From: Phaeobacter sp. G2 | GTDB taxonomy: Bacteria > Pseudomonadota > Alphaproteobacteria > Rhodobacterales > Rhodobacteraceae | Length of the DNA: 64,000 bases | Assembly: GCA_025163595.1 (NCBI GenBank) | Contig: CP104100.1 | Span: forward strand, 2,666,001-2,730,000 | Direction of reading: 5' to 3' | Translations under genes and position numbers: made by a program | Notes under the pieces: model-generated | The model's input: the letters and a program-made list of their open reading frames with translations, nothing else | The model's database searches: none | Told to the model about the DNA's origin: nothing | Part shown: piece after piece, positions 8,063 to 16,321 of the stretch | How positions within the stretch are numbered: position 1 is the stretch's first letter | Layout of the letters: the number at the start of each line of letters is the position of its first letter

Positions 8063-10015
8063 CTATCGGGCTTTTTTCTTTGGCGAAGTAGGCTCTTCCC
8101 CCAAGAACAGATGTTTCGGCGCCTGTCCTGATCGCTGTCGTGTAACGGCTTTTTCCATCAGATCCTGGAAATCCTGAAGATAGGATTCTGAATCATAAAG
8201 CGGCGTGGTCCAGAGATTATCCTTCAGACGCTGTTTGATTTGCCCCAGAGCATCTGGATCTTGGGCCAGTTTGAGCGCCAGATCAAAATAGTCTTCAGCG
8301 CTTTGAGTGATCAAATCCTCGCAGCCGATCGCGGTAAGCAGGCTGGCCGCGACACGCGAGGCAAACTGCTCCCCTGGTTTTGTGATCAAGGGCACCCCAG
8401 ACCACAGGGTCTCGCTGGCCGTGGTATGAGCACAGCAATTGAACGTATCCAAAAACAGATCCGCCTGAGGCAATCGTGCAAGATGCGCCTTGATGCTTAC
8501 CCGACCTGCAAAAACCAAACGCTCTGGTCCAATGCCCCTGGCTGCTGCTTCATCGGTGAGGTTCTTTTTCTGGTGCTCGCTGGGCGCCAGTATCCACAGC
8601 ACACTATCGGGCACCGCATGCAAAAGCCGCATCCAGATATCATACTCAACCGGTGTGACCTTATTGGGGTTGTTCAGGCTGCAAAAGATGAATTTGTCCT
8701 CTGGCAACCCAAGCTCTGCTTTGGATGGAATCACATCCGGGTGCGGGCGCAGATTGTCGTTCGCCTGGTAACATTTTGGCATATATATGATTTTTTCGTT
8801 GAAAAATCGACGATTCTTAGCCGGGACCGTCACTGGATCCCCAACGAAATAGTCCATGTTGGATATGCCGCTGGTGCCTGGATAGCCGAGATATGAAACC
8901 TGAGTAGGAGCGACCCGCTGGGAAAAGATCAGTGGGCGGCAGCCTTTGGTATAGACTTTCATATCAACGGCAATATCCAATCCATCAGCGCGGGCCCGTT
9001 CTGCGGCTTGCGTATCAGTCATGCCCGCCAAAGAGACATAGGATTGTGCGTTAGATCTAATTTGGCGACCAAAATCGGTATCAACCAACTCCTGCAAGTC
9101 ATAGAGAAAGACTTCAAAGCGATCCAGGTCATGGTTTTCAAAGAATTTCCCCAGCAGGAACATCGTGGCGTGGTTATGGAAATCCGAAGAAAAATATCCA
9201 ATCCGAATTTTCTCACCAGGTGGCACTTGCGGTTTGAACTTATCGTTTTTCAGTACATTCTTTTGCAGTGAGCGGTCGCGGTGAATCAGATGGCTTTTGT
9301 GCAATCCCGGCGCATCAGTCAGCGACAAGATGTTAAAGGGATTGCCCAAAGTATTCGCCTGCTCCAGGACTTTCAGCATGTCCGGGAGGTTTGGAAAAAA
9401 ACTCCAGTCACTTTCCGCCAAACTTAAGTTGAACAAATTGGAGATCGCCGGAACATTGGCAGGGTCGACAGCCAGAGCCGCCTGATAGAACCCTTTGGCA
9501 TCATGGGGCTTTCCCCAGCCCTCCAGTGTATTCCCAATAGTGACAAGTATCTCTGAATTCTGCGGCTCAAGAGCCAAACCCTGGGTGAGATGCTTCAAAG
9601 CCTCAAGATAGTTCCCGCTTTGTGAGAAAGATTTTGCCAGGTACAGGTAAAAGCGGGCCTCTGTCGGGAATTGTTCCACGCCTTGCTGCGAAAGTTGACC
9701 AACTTTGGTGTATTCGTTGTTCACCCTTGCCAGCAAAATATCCTTGTACAACAGATGCGATTCCAGTTGCCCAGCAGCCTTCTGATCGACCACGGAATTT
9801 TTGCTGTGCTTACGCCCTGAACGACCTGATGCCGGCGCGCCCTTGCGGCCTAGAAATCTCTGAGACTCAACCAAAGCCGTTTTGCTACCCGCATTTTTAC
9901 CAAGATCTAAAGAGAAAGTGTTCTTGTCCAACTTTTGCCCCATGTGTGATGTCCGCTGCGGATTTGCGTCTGTAGTGACCTGGGGCAACCTTAGGACAAA
10001 CCTGGTTAATTCCAT
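8063..10015 (-). CDS. TPR protein with O-GlcNAc-transferase-like (GT41) domain
   Basis: The 650-residue protein has a basic Lys/Ser-rich N terminus. About three TPR-type helical repeats cover residues 100-215 (FYLYLAKSFSQSGNYLEALK, ILVTIGNTLEGWGKPHDAK). The Glyco_transf_41 (SPINDLY/OGT) catalytic region covers roughly residues 265-625, with IRIGYFSSDFHNHATMFLL, VSYLGYPGTSG and DLFLDTFNCCAHTTASETL. Enzymes of this family put sugars on Ser/Thr of proteins; the target here is unknown. ATG 10015 has AGGGA 7 bases upstream. An in-frame ATG at 9943 (MGQKLDKNTF) is an alternative start. Confidence 0.88.
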   Translation of the reverse strand: MELTRFVLRLPQVTTDANPQRTSHMGQKLDKNTFSLDLGKNAGSKTALVESQRFLGRKGAPASGRSGRKHSKNSVVDQKAAGQLESHLLYKDILLARVNNEYTKVGQLSQQGVEQFPTEARFYLYLAKSFSQSGNYLEALKHLTQGLALEPQNSEILVTIGNTLEGWGKPHDAKGFYQAALAVDPANVPAISNLFNLSLAESDWSFFPNLPDMLKVLEQANTLGNPFNILSLTDAPGLHKSHLIHRDRSLQKNVLKNDKFKPQVPPGEKIRIGYFSSDFHNHATMFLLGKFFENHDLDRFEVFLYDLQELVDTDFGRQIRSNAQSYVSLAGMTDTQAAERARADGLDIAVDMKVYTKGCRPLIFSQRVAPTQVSYLGYPGTSGISNMDYFVGDPVTVPAKNRRFFNEKIIYMPKCYQANDNLRPHPDVIPSKAELGLPEDKFIFCSLNNPNKVTPVEYDIWMRLLHAVPDSVLWILAPSEHQKKNLTDEAAARGIGPERLVFAGRVSIKAHLARLPQADLFLDTFNCCAHTTASETLWSGVPLITKPGEQFASRVAASLLTAIGCEDLITQSAEDYFDLALKLAQDPDALGQIKQRLKDNLWTTPLYDSESYLQDFQDLMEKAVTRQRSGQAPKHLFLGEEPTSPKKKAR

Positions 10016-10100
10016 GTTACTGTCCCTATGCGTGCACAGGGCGCAGAGAATGCCTCTTCTGGACTGCAGGCGGATTGTCGGAGGAGCCTCGCGGCGGTTC

Positions 10101-10796
10101 TCACATGGTCTCTATAGTCTTCAACCCAGAGAGCCCCACACTGGGTGTCACCCCGAACACGATACCTGCTGTTCGCGCCAGATGTGCAGCGTCTGCAAAG
10201 CCTGCTTCTATTCCAGCATGGCCAATTCTCTCACCCGCGTGTGCACTGCGCGTGGCCGCAACAAGGGCGGCCCAAATCTTGAACCGTCGAAAGGTTTGTC
10301 CGGTGGTTGCTTTGAAGTGTCTCAGCGCTTGGGTACGTTCCAGACCAAGCGCTGAGGCCAGATCCGTCTGCGACAAACGGGTGAACGGTGCCAAATAAAG
10401 CTCATTCACGATCTCCATGACGCTTTGGTCAGGGGGCAAACGGTCCTGCTCAAGCCTGCTACGAAAGGTATTGAGGGCGGCATAATCCTGGAGGTCGAAG
10501 GCACGCGCCAGCCCGCGCCATTCAGATGTGAGCGGCATAAACGGCGCGCGATCCGTGCCAAGGCGGACGCCATCCAGGTAAATGATGTCAGCGCCGCCTT
10601 TGGGCACGGCCACACGGTGCGAAACATCGGCTTTGATACAGATAATCTGCGCTGTAACCAGATCACAGCCATCTGAGACGACCACAGGGTGCTGATTCCC
10701 GATGATGATGCAGGTCATCAGGTTTTTGTGACCTGCAAGTTCACCTTCCTCAAAGGAGAAGCGGTGATTGTGGAAACTGTGAACTGGCATCGGCAT
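10101..10796 (-). CDS. AraC-family transcriptional regulator
   Basis: The 231-residue protein has an N-terminal cupin-like ligand region (HNHRFSFEEGELAGH) and a C-terminal AraC double helix-turn-helix from about residue 140. That region includes TDLASALGLERTQALRHFKA and ends with AGFADAAHLARTAGIVFGVT. It is somewhat shorter than the 250-300 residues usual for AraC proteins. It is divergent from the alpha/beta hydrolase gene with 245 bp between the starts, so it may control that gene. No ligand can be named. Confidence 0.88.
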   Translation of the reverse strand: MPMPVHSFHNHRFSFEEGELAGHKNLMTCIIIGNQHPVVVSDGCDLVTAQIICIKADVSHRVAVPKGGADIIYLDGVRLGTDRAPFMPLTSEWRGLARAFDLQDYAALNTFRSRLEQDRLPPDQSVMEIVNELYLAPFTRLSQTDLASALGLERTQALRHFKATTGQTFRRFKIWAALVAATRSAHAGERIGHAGIEAGFADAAHLARTAGIVFGVTPSVGLSGLKTIETM

Positions 10797-11041
10797 TAAC
10801 CGCTCTTACTGGTCATCACTGGGTCTCTTACCTTGGTGGTTAGCGGTCTGCCCAGTCTCCCACCCCCTGATACAATCATCAACTGTGCACCCAGGGGCAT
10901 CGCCAATTGCTTGCACGTTCTTTCAAGCAACAAACCAAAAACCGGCACATAACCAGGGCAATCAAAGCCACTCGGGGGATAAGAAATGGACGGAGCCTGC
11001 CAAATGACACCACTCACCCACCTGCGACAGGAAGAAAGGCC

Positions 11042-12022
11042 ATGAACCGTCTCATTGGTAGAGTTCTGGCCTGTGTCCTGGCTCTGGGCGTGATCAGCGC
11101 CACAGCCTGGACGATGATGCCAGTGCAGGTCGCGGGGGTTTTGATTGGTCTGAACAACCTGTCAGCGGGCCTGTCCGCCAAGACGGTTCAAACGGATATC
11201 GGTGAAATCCACTACCTCGAAGGCGGGCACGGTGAGACGATACTACTTGTACATGGTATCTACGCCCGCAAAGAGCATTGGGTCGATGTGATGCGGTCCC
11301 TTGTTGACGATTACCATGTGATCGCGATTGACCTTCCAGGGTTTGGCGACAATGCAAAACTGCCTGACGGGCAGTACACCCTTGACCAACAGCAAGAAAA
11401 TTTGCTGTCCGTTTTACAGGCACTGGAGCTGAACCATGTGCATATTGCTGCAAACTCAATGGGCGCCTATGTGGCGGCATTGCTGGCTGCAAAGCGCCCT
11501 GATTTGATGGCGAGTTTTGCCTTTATCGGCAGCCCCCTTGGGGTGGCGACCCCGATCAAGAGCGATATGGATATCGCTCGCGCCCAAGGGGACACCCCCC
11601 TGGTGGTGCAAAACGCGGCTGACTTTGTAAATCGCAACGCCTGGCTGGCGCCCGAGATGCCCTATGTGCCACAGCCGATCCTGCACAGTTGGATGCAAAG
11701 CGAAGTCGCCACCCCAGACCACAATGCCCGGGTTTGGGATGTTGTTCACAATCAATCCTCTGTGCCGACGCTGCTGGAACTGGCCAAAGCCCTGCCCATG
11801 CCAGCGCTGGTGGTCTGGTGTCGCCCGGATCGTATCTTTCACGTCAGTGGCGCGCCTCTTCTTGACCAGGCCTTGCCTGTTTCAACCCTGGCGCAGCTTG
11901 ATCAATGTGGTCACCTTCCGATGCTGGATCAGCCCGACAGGGTCGCCGAAATTTATCAGGCATTTCTTGCGGTCGCCAAGGCGCCGCGCAAAACCGCTGA
12001 ACCCCCAAAGTCACCGCCGTGA
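11042..12022 (+). CDS. Membrane-anchored alpha/beta hydrolase
   Basis: The 326-residue protein starts MNRLIGRVLACVLALGVISA, an N-terminal signal anchor. The hydrolase fold follows, with the oxyanion loop LLVHGIY, nucleophile elbow ANSMG (Ser in an A-x-S-x-G variant of GxSxG), acid CRPDRIF and His in CGHLPM. The substrate is unknown; the shape is that of esterase or meta-cleavage-type hydrolases. The start is set by AGGAAGAAAGG before ATG 11042. The frame also runs upstream to 10907, but that part is basic and lacks a ribosome binding site. Confidence 0.88.
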   Translation: MNRLIGRVLACVLALGVISATAWTMMPVQVAGVLIGLNNLSAGLSAKTVQTDIGEIHYLEGGHGETILLVHGIYARKEHWVDVMRSLVDDYHVIAIDLPGFGDNAKLPDGQYTLDQQQENLLSVLQALELNHVHIAANSMGAYVAALLAAKRPDLMASFAFIGSPLGVATPIKSDMDIARAQGDTPLVVQNAADFVNRNAWLAPEMPYVPQPILHSWMQSEVATPDHNARVWDVVHNQSSVPTLLELAKALPMPALVVWCRPDRIFHVSGAPLLDQALPVSTLAQLDQCGHLPMLDQPDRVAEIYQAFLAVAKAPRKTAEPPKSPP

Positions 12023-12206
12023 AACAGCGGTCTGAAACTTGCAACACACCAACGGGCAGCTGCACTGTATATGGGTCAATTGAACATGTCTGCATAAGGC
12101 GCTCGGTGCTTGCTGCTGCCAAGATTACGGCCCTGCGGATTCACGCAGGGCGGGACAAAACAACCATCCGGCTAAGGACGCTTTAGGTCTGCGCTCCCTG
12201 CAACCG

Positions 12207-13088
12207 TTAATGTAGCGCCTTTGACAGATACTCCATCAAGGCCCGTACCCGCCGCGGCTGCACCGCGCCAGCGGGGTAAACCATTTGCAGTGCACTTGCC
12301 TCTGCAGCAAAGGTTTCAAGCAACTCGACAAGGCGGCCCGCCTTCAGATCATCTCGGACATCCCATTCTGACTTCAGGGCCACTCCGTAGCCACTGAGGC
12401 ACCATTCCCGAATGAGACTGCCGTCATTGGCAATCCGATTACCATAGACACGGCAGGCGCGCTTTTCGCCATTGACCGTAAAGGTCCAATCCTGATCCGT
12501 AATGGCACCGAACCGCATGATGAGGCAGTTGTGATGTGCCAGATCATCCGGATGGCGGGGCGTCCCGTTCAGCTTCAGATATTCCGGAGCCGCACAGACA
12601 AGGCGACGGTTCACGCCCAGCTTACGCGATTTCATGCTGCTGTCGGCAAGCTCGCCAAATCGTAAGGCCAGATCGATGCCCTGCCCGACCAGATCGACAT
12701 AGCCATCGCTGAGTGTAAGGTCGATTGTGATTTCGGGGTTCTGCTCCATAAAGCGATCAAGCAACGGGACAATCAGATTGCGGCCCAGATCGCTCGGCGC
12801 GCTCAGATGGATCCGTCCTGAAATTTTCTCGACACCCAGCTTTATCCGCGCCTCGGTCTCTTCGGCTTCCGCCAATATGCGTCGCGCTCCGATTATGAGC
12901 TCTCGGCCTTCATCTGTCAGGCTGATCGAGCGGGTCGTTCGCGTCAGCAAACCTGCACCGTAATAGGTTTCAAGCGCTGCAAGCCTGTCTGTGACCGTCG
13001 CCGGGGAAAGCCCGATCTCGCGCCCAGCTGCGGCGAGCCCGCCTTTTTCAACGATCAGGAGGAAAAGCCTGAGATTTTCGATAAGCAT
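12207..13088 (-). CDS. LysR-family regulator of the VOC-MFS-oxidoreductase operon
   Basis: The 293-residue protein starts MLIENLRLFLLIVEKGGLAA. Its LysR helix-turn-helix (GREIGLSPATVTDRLAALE) is followed by the effector domain. GAGGG lies 5 bases before ATG 13088, and the frame runs on to 13142 without another good start. It belongs to the short-lived CrgA-like LysR type by sequence feel. It is divergent from the operon at 13195-15853, with 106 bp between the starts, so control of that operon is likely. Confidence 0.92.
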   Translation of the reverse strand: MLIENLRLFLLIVEKGGLAAAGREIGLSPATVTDRLAALETYYGAGLLTRTTRSISLTDEGRELIIGARRILAEAEETEARIKLGVEKISGRIHLSAPSDLGRNLIVPLLDRFMEQNPEITIDLTLSDGYVDLVGQGIDLALRFGELADSSMKSRKLGVNRRLVCAAPEYLKLNGTPRHPDDLAHHNCLIMRFGAITDQDWTFTVNGEKRACRVYGNRIANDGSLIREWCLSGYGVALKSEWDVRDDLKAGRLVELLETFAAEASALQMVYPAGAVQPRRVRALMEYLSKALH

Positions 13089-13194
13089 GATCGCCCTCAC
13101 ATTATACGGAACCACCGAATTATCATTTTGATATTTACCCAATTATTCAGCCGATGGACAGGCTGTAGATCATGACCAACGAAAGGAGGTCATC

Positions 13195-13632
13195 ATGCAC
13201 CTTGACCACATCACCATCCGCACCCGCGATCTGCCCGGTACCAGGTCTTTCTTGCTTGAGGTTTTTGACGCGCTTGAAGAACGCGAACGTCCACAGGCGA
13301 TCCGGCGCATTCCAGGACATTGGCTCTATGCGCACGACAAGCCCATCGTTCACCTGATTGGTGCGCGGGGCTATGGCGTTGATAGCGCGGCAGAGGCCTA
13401 TGACCATGTGGGCATCCAGCTCGACGATTACAGCGCATTCCGTGCCAGGCTGGAAGCACTGAATATCCCCTACTCAAAGATGGATCTCGCCGAGCTGGGC
13501 GAGCGGCGACTGTTCTTGCGAACCCCATCCGGCCCGCTGATCGAGGCCGTCTTTCATGAGCCCAACGCTATCTCTTCGCCATCGACATCGATGGTGGCGC
13601 AGCCATCAACTGAACAAATCCGTCCCGGATAG
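13195..13632 (+). CDS. VOC-superfamily (glyoxalase-like) protein
   Basis: The 145-residue protein starts MHLDHITIRTRDLPGTRSFL, the first beta-alpha-beta of a vicinal oxygen chelate domain. Candidate metal ligands are His4 and the Glu in GPLIEAVFHEPN; YDHVGIQLDD gives a further His. AAAGGAGG lies immediately upstream. It is the first gene of a three-gene operon, 10 bp before the MFS gene. VOC proteins include dioxygenases, glyoxalases and antibiotic-binding proteins, so no specific reaction is assigned. Confidence 0.88.
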   Translation: MHLDHITIRTRDLPGTRSFLLEVFDALEERERPQAIRRIPGHWLYAHDKPIVHLIGARGYGVDSAAEAYDHVGIQLDDYSAFRARLEALNIPYSKMDLAELGERRLFLRTPSGPLIEAVFHEPNAISSPSTSMVAQPSTEQIRPG

Positions 13633-13642
13633 GACCGAAGCC

Positions 13643-14818
13643 ATGTCACCAAAATCAAAAATGCCGCGACAGGTCTGGGTATTGACCCTCGCAGCTTTCG
13701 CCATCGGCACCGCAGAGTTTGTGATTGCCGGTATTCTTACGCAGGTTGCCGAAAGCCTGGATATTTCGGAGGGGCAAGCGGGACATTTGATCACCGCCTA
13801 TGCCTTGGCCATCGTCATTGGTGGCCCTATCCTGACCCTATGGCTGGCGCGCTACCGCAAGCGGGTTGTGCTGATCGGGTTGATGGCATTGTTCGTGGTC
13901 TCCAACCTGATCACCGCATTTTCGGCTGATTACACCACCCTGATGATCAGCCGCGTCATGGCTGGCCTGACACAGGGACCATTCTACGGCATCGGAGCGG
14001 TGGTTGCGACGCGACTGGTCGCCAAGAACATGGAGGGCCAGGCGGTTGGTCAGATGTTTGCGGGCCTGACGCTGGCAAATGTGCTTGGCGTTCCCGGCGG
14101 GGCATGGATCGGCAATATTTTCGGCTGGAACGCCACCTTTATTGTTGTCGCCGCCCTAGGGGCAATCGCCACTGCCGCAATTGCGATTGCCATCCCGCCG
14201 CAGGGTGCTGAAGAACCCAAATCTGTCCGCTCACAGATTGGCGCGTTCCGCAATCCGCAACTGCTGGCCAGCTTGCTCATCACAACACTGGGTTGGGTCG
14301 GTTTCATGACGTTTTACGGATATATCGCCCCGATCGCCGAGCAGGTTGCAGGGTTTGAGCGATCCTCCCTGACATGGATCCTGGTCATCGTCGGCCTGGG
14401 CCTGGTTTTGGGCAACACCCTTGGCGGCAAAACCGCTGACAAGAACCTGAGCGCATCGCTGATCGGATGGCCCCTGGCAATGAGTGTCGCCCTGATCGTC
14501 GTCGGTTTGGTGGCGTCGCAACCCTATCTGTTCGTTGCCGCCTCCTTTGTCTTTGGCGTGGTGTCCTTTGCCAACGTGCCGCCCATGCAGATGCGGGTCA
14601 TGAAACACGGCGGCGATGCCCCAGAGCTGGCCGCGACGGCGAACATATCGGCCTTTAATATCGCCAACGCCCTGGGCGGGATTATCGGCGGCGTCGTTGT
14701 CGATAGCACATGGGGGCCGGGATACATTCCCTTCGCCGCCATCATCGTCCCCGCAATCGGCCTGCTCTTCATCATCTGGCAGGAATGGAAATCCCCTTCC
14801 GTTTCGGTCGCAGCTTAA
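13643..14818 (+). CDS. MFS efflux transporter (DHA1 type)
   Basis: The 391-residue protein has twelve predicted membrane segments. It has the DHA1 entry motif FAIGTAEFVIAGILTQVAESL in TM1 and LGVPGGAWIGNIFGWNATF in the motif C region. This places it with AraJ/NepI/YdhP-type drug or metabolite exporters of the inner membrane. ATG 13643 has AGGA 8 bases upstream; the frame extends upstream into the VOC gene and is not used. It is the second gene of the LysR-flanked operon. Confidence 0.92.
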   Translation: MSPKSKMPRQVWVLTLAAFAIGTAEFVIAGILTQVAESLDISEGQAGHLITAYALAIVIGGPILTLWLARYRKRVVLIGLMALFVVSNLITAFSADYTTLMISRVMAGLTQGPFYGIGAVVATRLVAKNMEGQAVGQMFAGLTLANVLGVPGGAWIGNIFGWNATFIVVAALGAIATAAIAIAIPPQGAEEPKSVRSQIGAFRNPQLLASLLITTLGWVGFMTFYGYIAPIAEQVAGFERSSLTWILVIVGLGLVLGNTLGGKTADKNLSASLIGWPLAMSVALIVVGLVASQPYLFVAASFVFGVVSFANVPPMQMRVMKHGGDAPELAATANISAFNIANALGGIIGGVVVDSTWGPGYIPFAAIIVPAIGLLFIIWQEWKSPSVSVAA

Positions 14819-14842
14819 CCCCAAACCTCAAGGGAATTTCAC

Positions 14843-15853
14843 ATGAAAGCCGTAGGTTTCACCCACTACCTGCCCGTCGAGGATACCAACGCGTTCCTTG
14901 ATCTGGAAATCGATAAACCAGCACCCAAAGGCCACGACATTCTTGTCGCCGTCAAGGCCGTCGCCATTAACCCGGTTGATACAAAGGTGCGGGCACCAAA
15001 GGACAAGGTTGAGGATCAAGCGCGTATCATCGGCTATGACGCCTCCGGCGTGGTCGAGGCAGTCGGCTCTGCGGTGACGCTCTTCAAGCCCGGCGATGAG
15101 GTTTATTATGCGGGCGACATCACCCGCTCCGGCACCAACGCTGAATTCCATCTTGTCGATGAGCGTATCGTCGGGCGCAGGCCCGCATCCCTGTCCCACG
15201 CCGAGGCCGCGGCATTGCCGCTGACCACGATCACCGCCTACGAAGCGTTCTTTGATCGCCTCGGCATTGATCGCGACGGCGCTGATGGGGGGCAATCCAT
15301 CCTGATCATCGGTGCCGGTGGTGGTGTCGGCTCCATCGGTATTCAGCTTGCCAAACTGGCTGGCCTGAAGGTCCTTGCCACAGCCTCACGCCCCGAAACC
15401 TCGGCCTGGGTGCAGGAACTTGGTGCGGATCATGTGGTGAATCACCGCGCAGATTTGGTGGCGCAGATCCGTGCACTGGGGCTTCAGCATGTGGATCATA
15501 TCGCAATCTTCAACGACATGCGCCATTGGGAGACGGCCGTCGAGCTGATCCGCCCGCAAGGTGGCATTGTGTCGATTGACGATACTGATCTGCCGATGCC
15601 GATGGGCGGGATGAAGATGAAGGCGGCGAGCCTGCATTGGGAGTTCATGTTTGCCAGATCAATGCACCAGACCCACGATATGGTCGAGCAGCACAAACTG
15701 CTGACATACGTCGCGGGTCAAATCGACGCGGGAAAGATCAAGACAACCGTGTCAAAACGGATATCACCCATCAACGCCACCAATATGCGCGAAGCACACC
15801 GGCTGGTTGAAACGGGTCAAGCCAAAGGCAAAATCGTGCTTGAGGGCTTTTGA
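14843..15853 (+). CDS. Zinc-independent MDR-family quinone/alkenal oxidoreductase
   Basis: The 336-residue protein has the GroES-like N-terminal domain (VAINPVDTKVRAP, IGYDASGVVEAVGS) and the NAD(P)-binding Rossmann motif GAGGGVGSIGIQLAK near residues 155-170. It lacks the Cys/His set of zinc-binding alcohol dehydrogenases. It resembles the ZADH/quinone-reductase branch of medium-chain dehydrogenases that reduce reactive carbonyls or quinones. It ends the operon begun by the VOC gene and is followed by a hairpin. Together the genes suggest detoxification of a small electrophile, which is inference. Confidence 0.92.
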   Translation: MKAVGFTHYLPVEDTNAFLDLEIDKPAPKGHDILVAVKAVAINPVDTKVRAPKDKVEDQARIIGYDASGVVEAVGSAVTLFKPGDEVYYAGDITRSGTNAEFHLVDERIVGRRPASLSHAEAAALPLTTITAYEAFFDRLGIDRDGADGGQSILIIGAGGGVGSIGIQLAKLAGLKVLATASRPETSAWVQELGADHVVNHRADLVAQIRALGLQHVDHIAIFNDMRHWETAVELIRPQGGIVSIDDTDLPMPMGGMKMKAASLHWEFMFARSMHQTHDMVEQHKLLTYVAGQIDAGKIKTTVSKRISPINATNMREAHRLVETGQAKGKIVLEGF

Positions 15854-15858
15854 CAACG

Positions 15859-15888
15859 CGTGCGGAGTGGGAAAACCCGCTCCGCACG
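15859..15888 (+). terminator. Stem-loop after the VOC-MFS-MDR operon
   Basis: A 13-bp stem with one wobble pair (CGTGCGGAGTGGG at 15859-15871, CCCGCTCCGCACG at 15876-15888) and an AAAA loop lies 5 bp after the stop. There is no U tract, so termination efficiency is uncertain. Confidence 0.6.
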
Positions 15889-16321
15889 ACCTCATGTCGG
15901 CAAAGCCTCCATTGGCGCGCGCCCTGCAGCATCGATCCCATTGGGCTGACTGTTGCCTTGGCAGTGCAATGATCCCCCACCTGGGCAGTGCTCGTTGCTG
16001 TCTCGGGTGGCTGCGCTCAAAGCTGTCTTGCCCCCCCTCATCGTCGCCCATATGAACTCGAAAGAAGCAAGGTTTTGCCCCGCTTCTGGAGCCGCAACAG
16101 GGTTGCATCAGCTTTGCTGTCTTTCTGGACGCAAACGCGTACTTTGGTGACTGACGTATTTTGCTTTACGCCACCTGCGGTTTACTGCCAAAGTTCAAGA
16201 AAATGATTTTACTCGGCGCTGAACGTAGTGCGCGTGTTCTCCGCCGTTCTATTTTGAACGGTTTCAGAACATGTCGCGGTGAGGCTAAGAGGTACAACCA
16301 ATTTCTTGAGAGGCTTTACCA
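15889..16321. other. Gene-free stretch before the giant protein gene
   Basis: I see no convincing gene, RNA or repeat in these 433 bases. The frames present are short and compositionally poor. The last 150 bases become AT-richer and must hold the promoter and leader of the gene at 16322. GAGAGG at 16306-16311 is its ribosome binding site. Confidence 0.6.
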
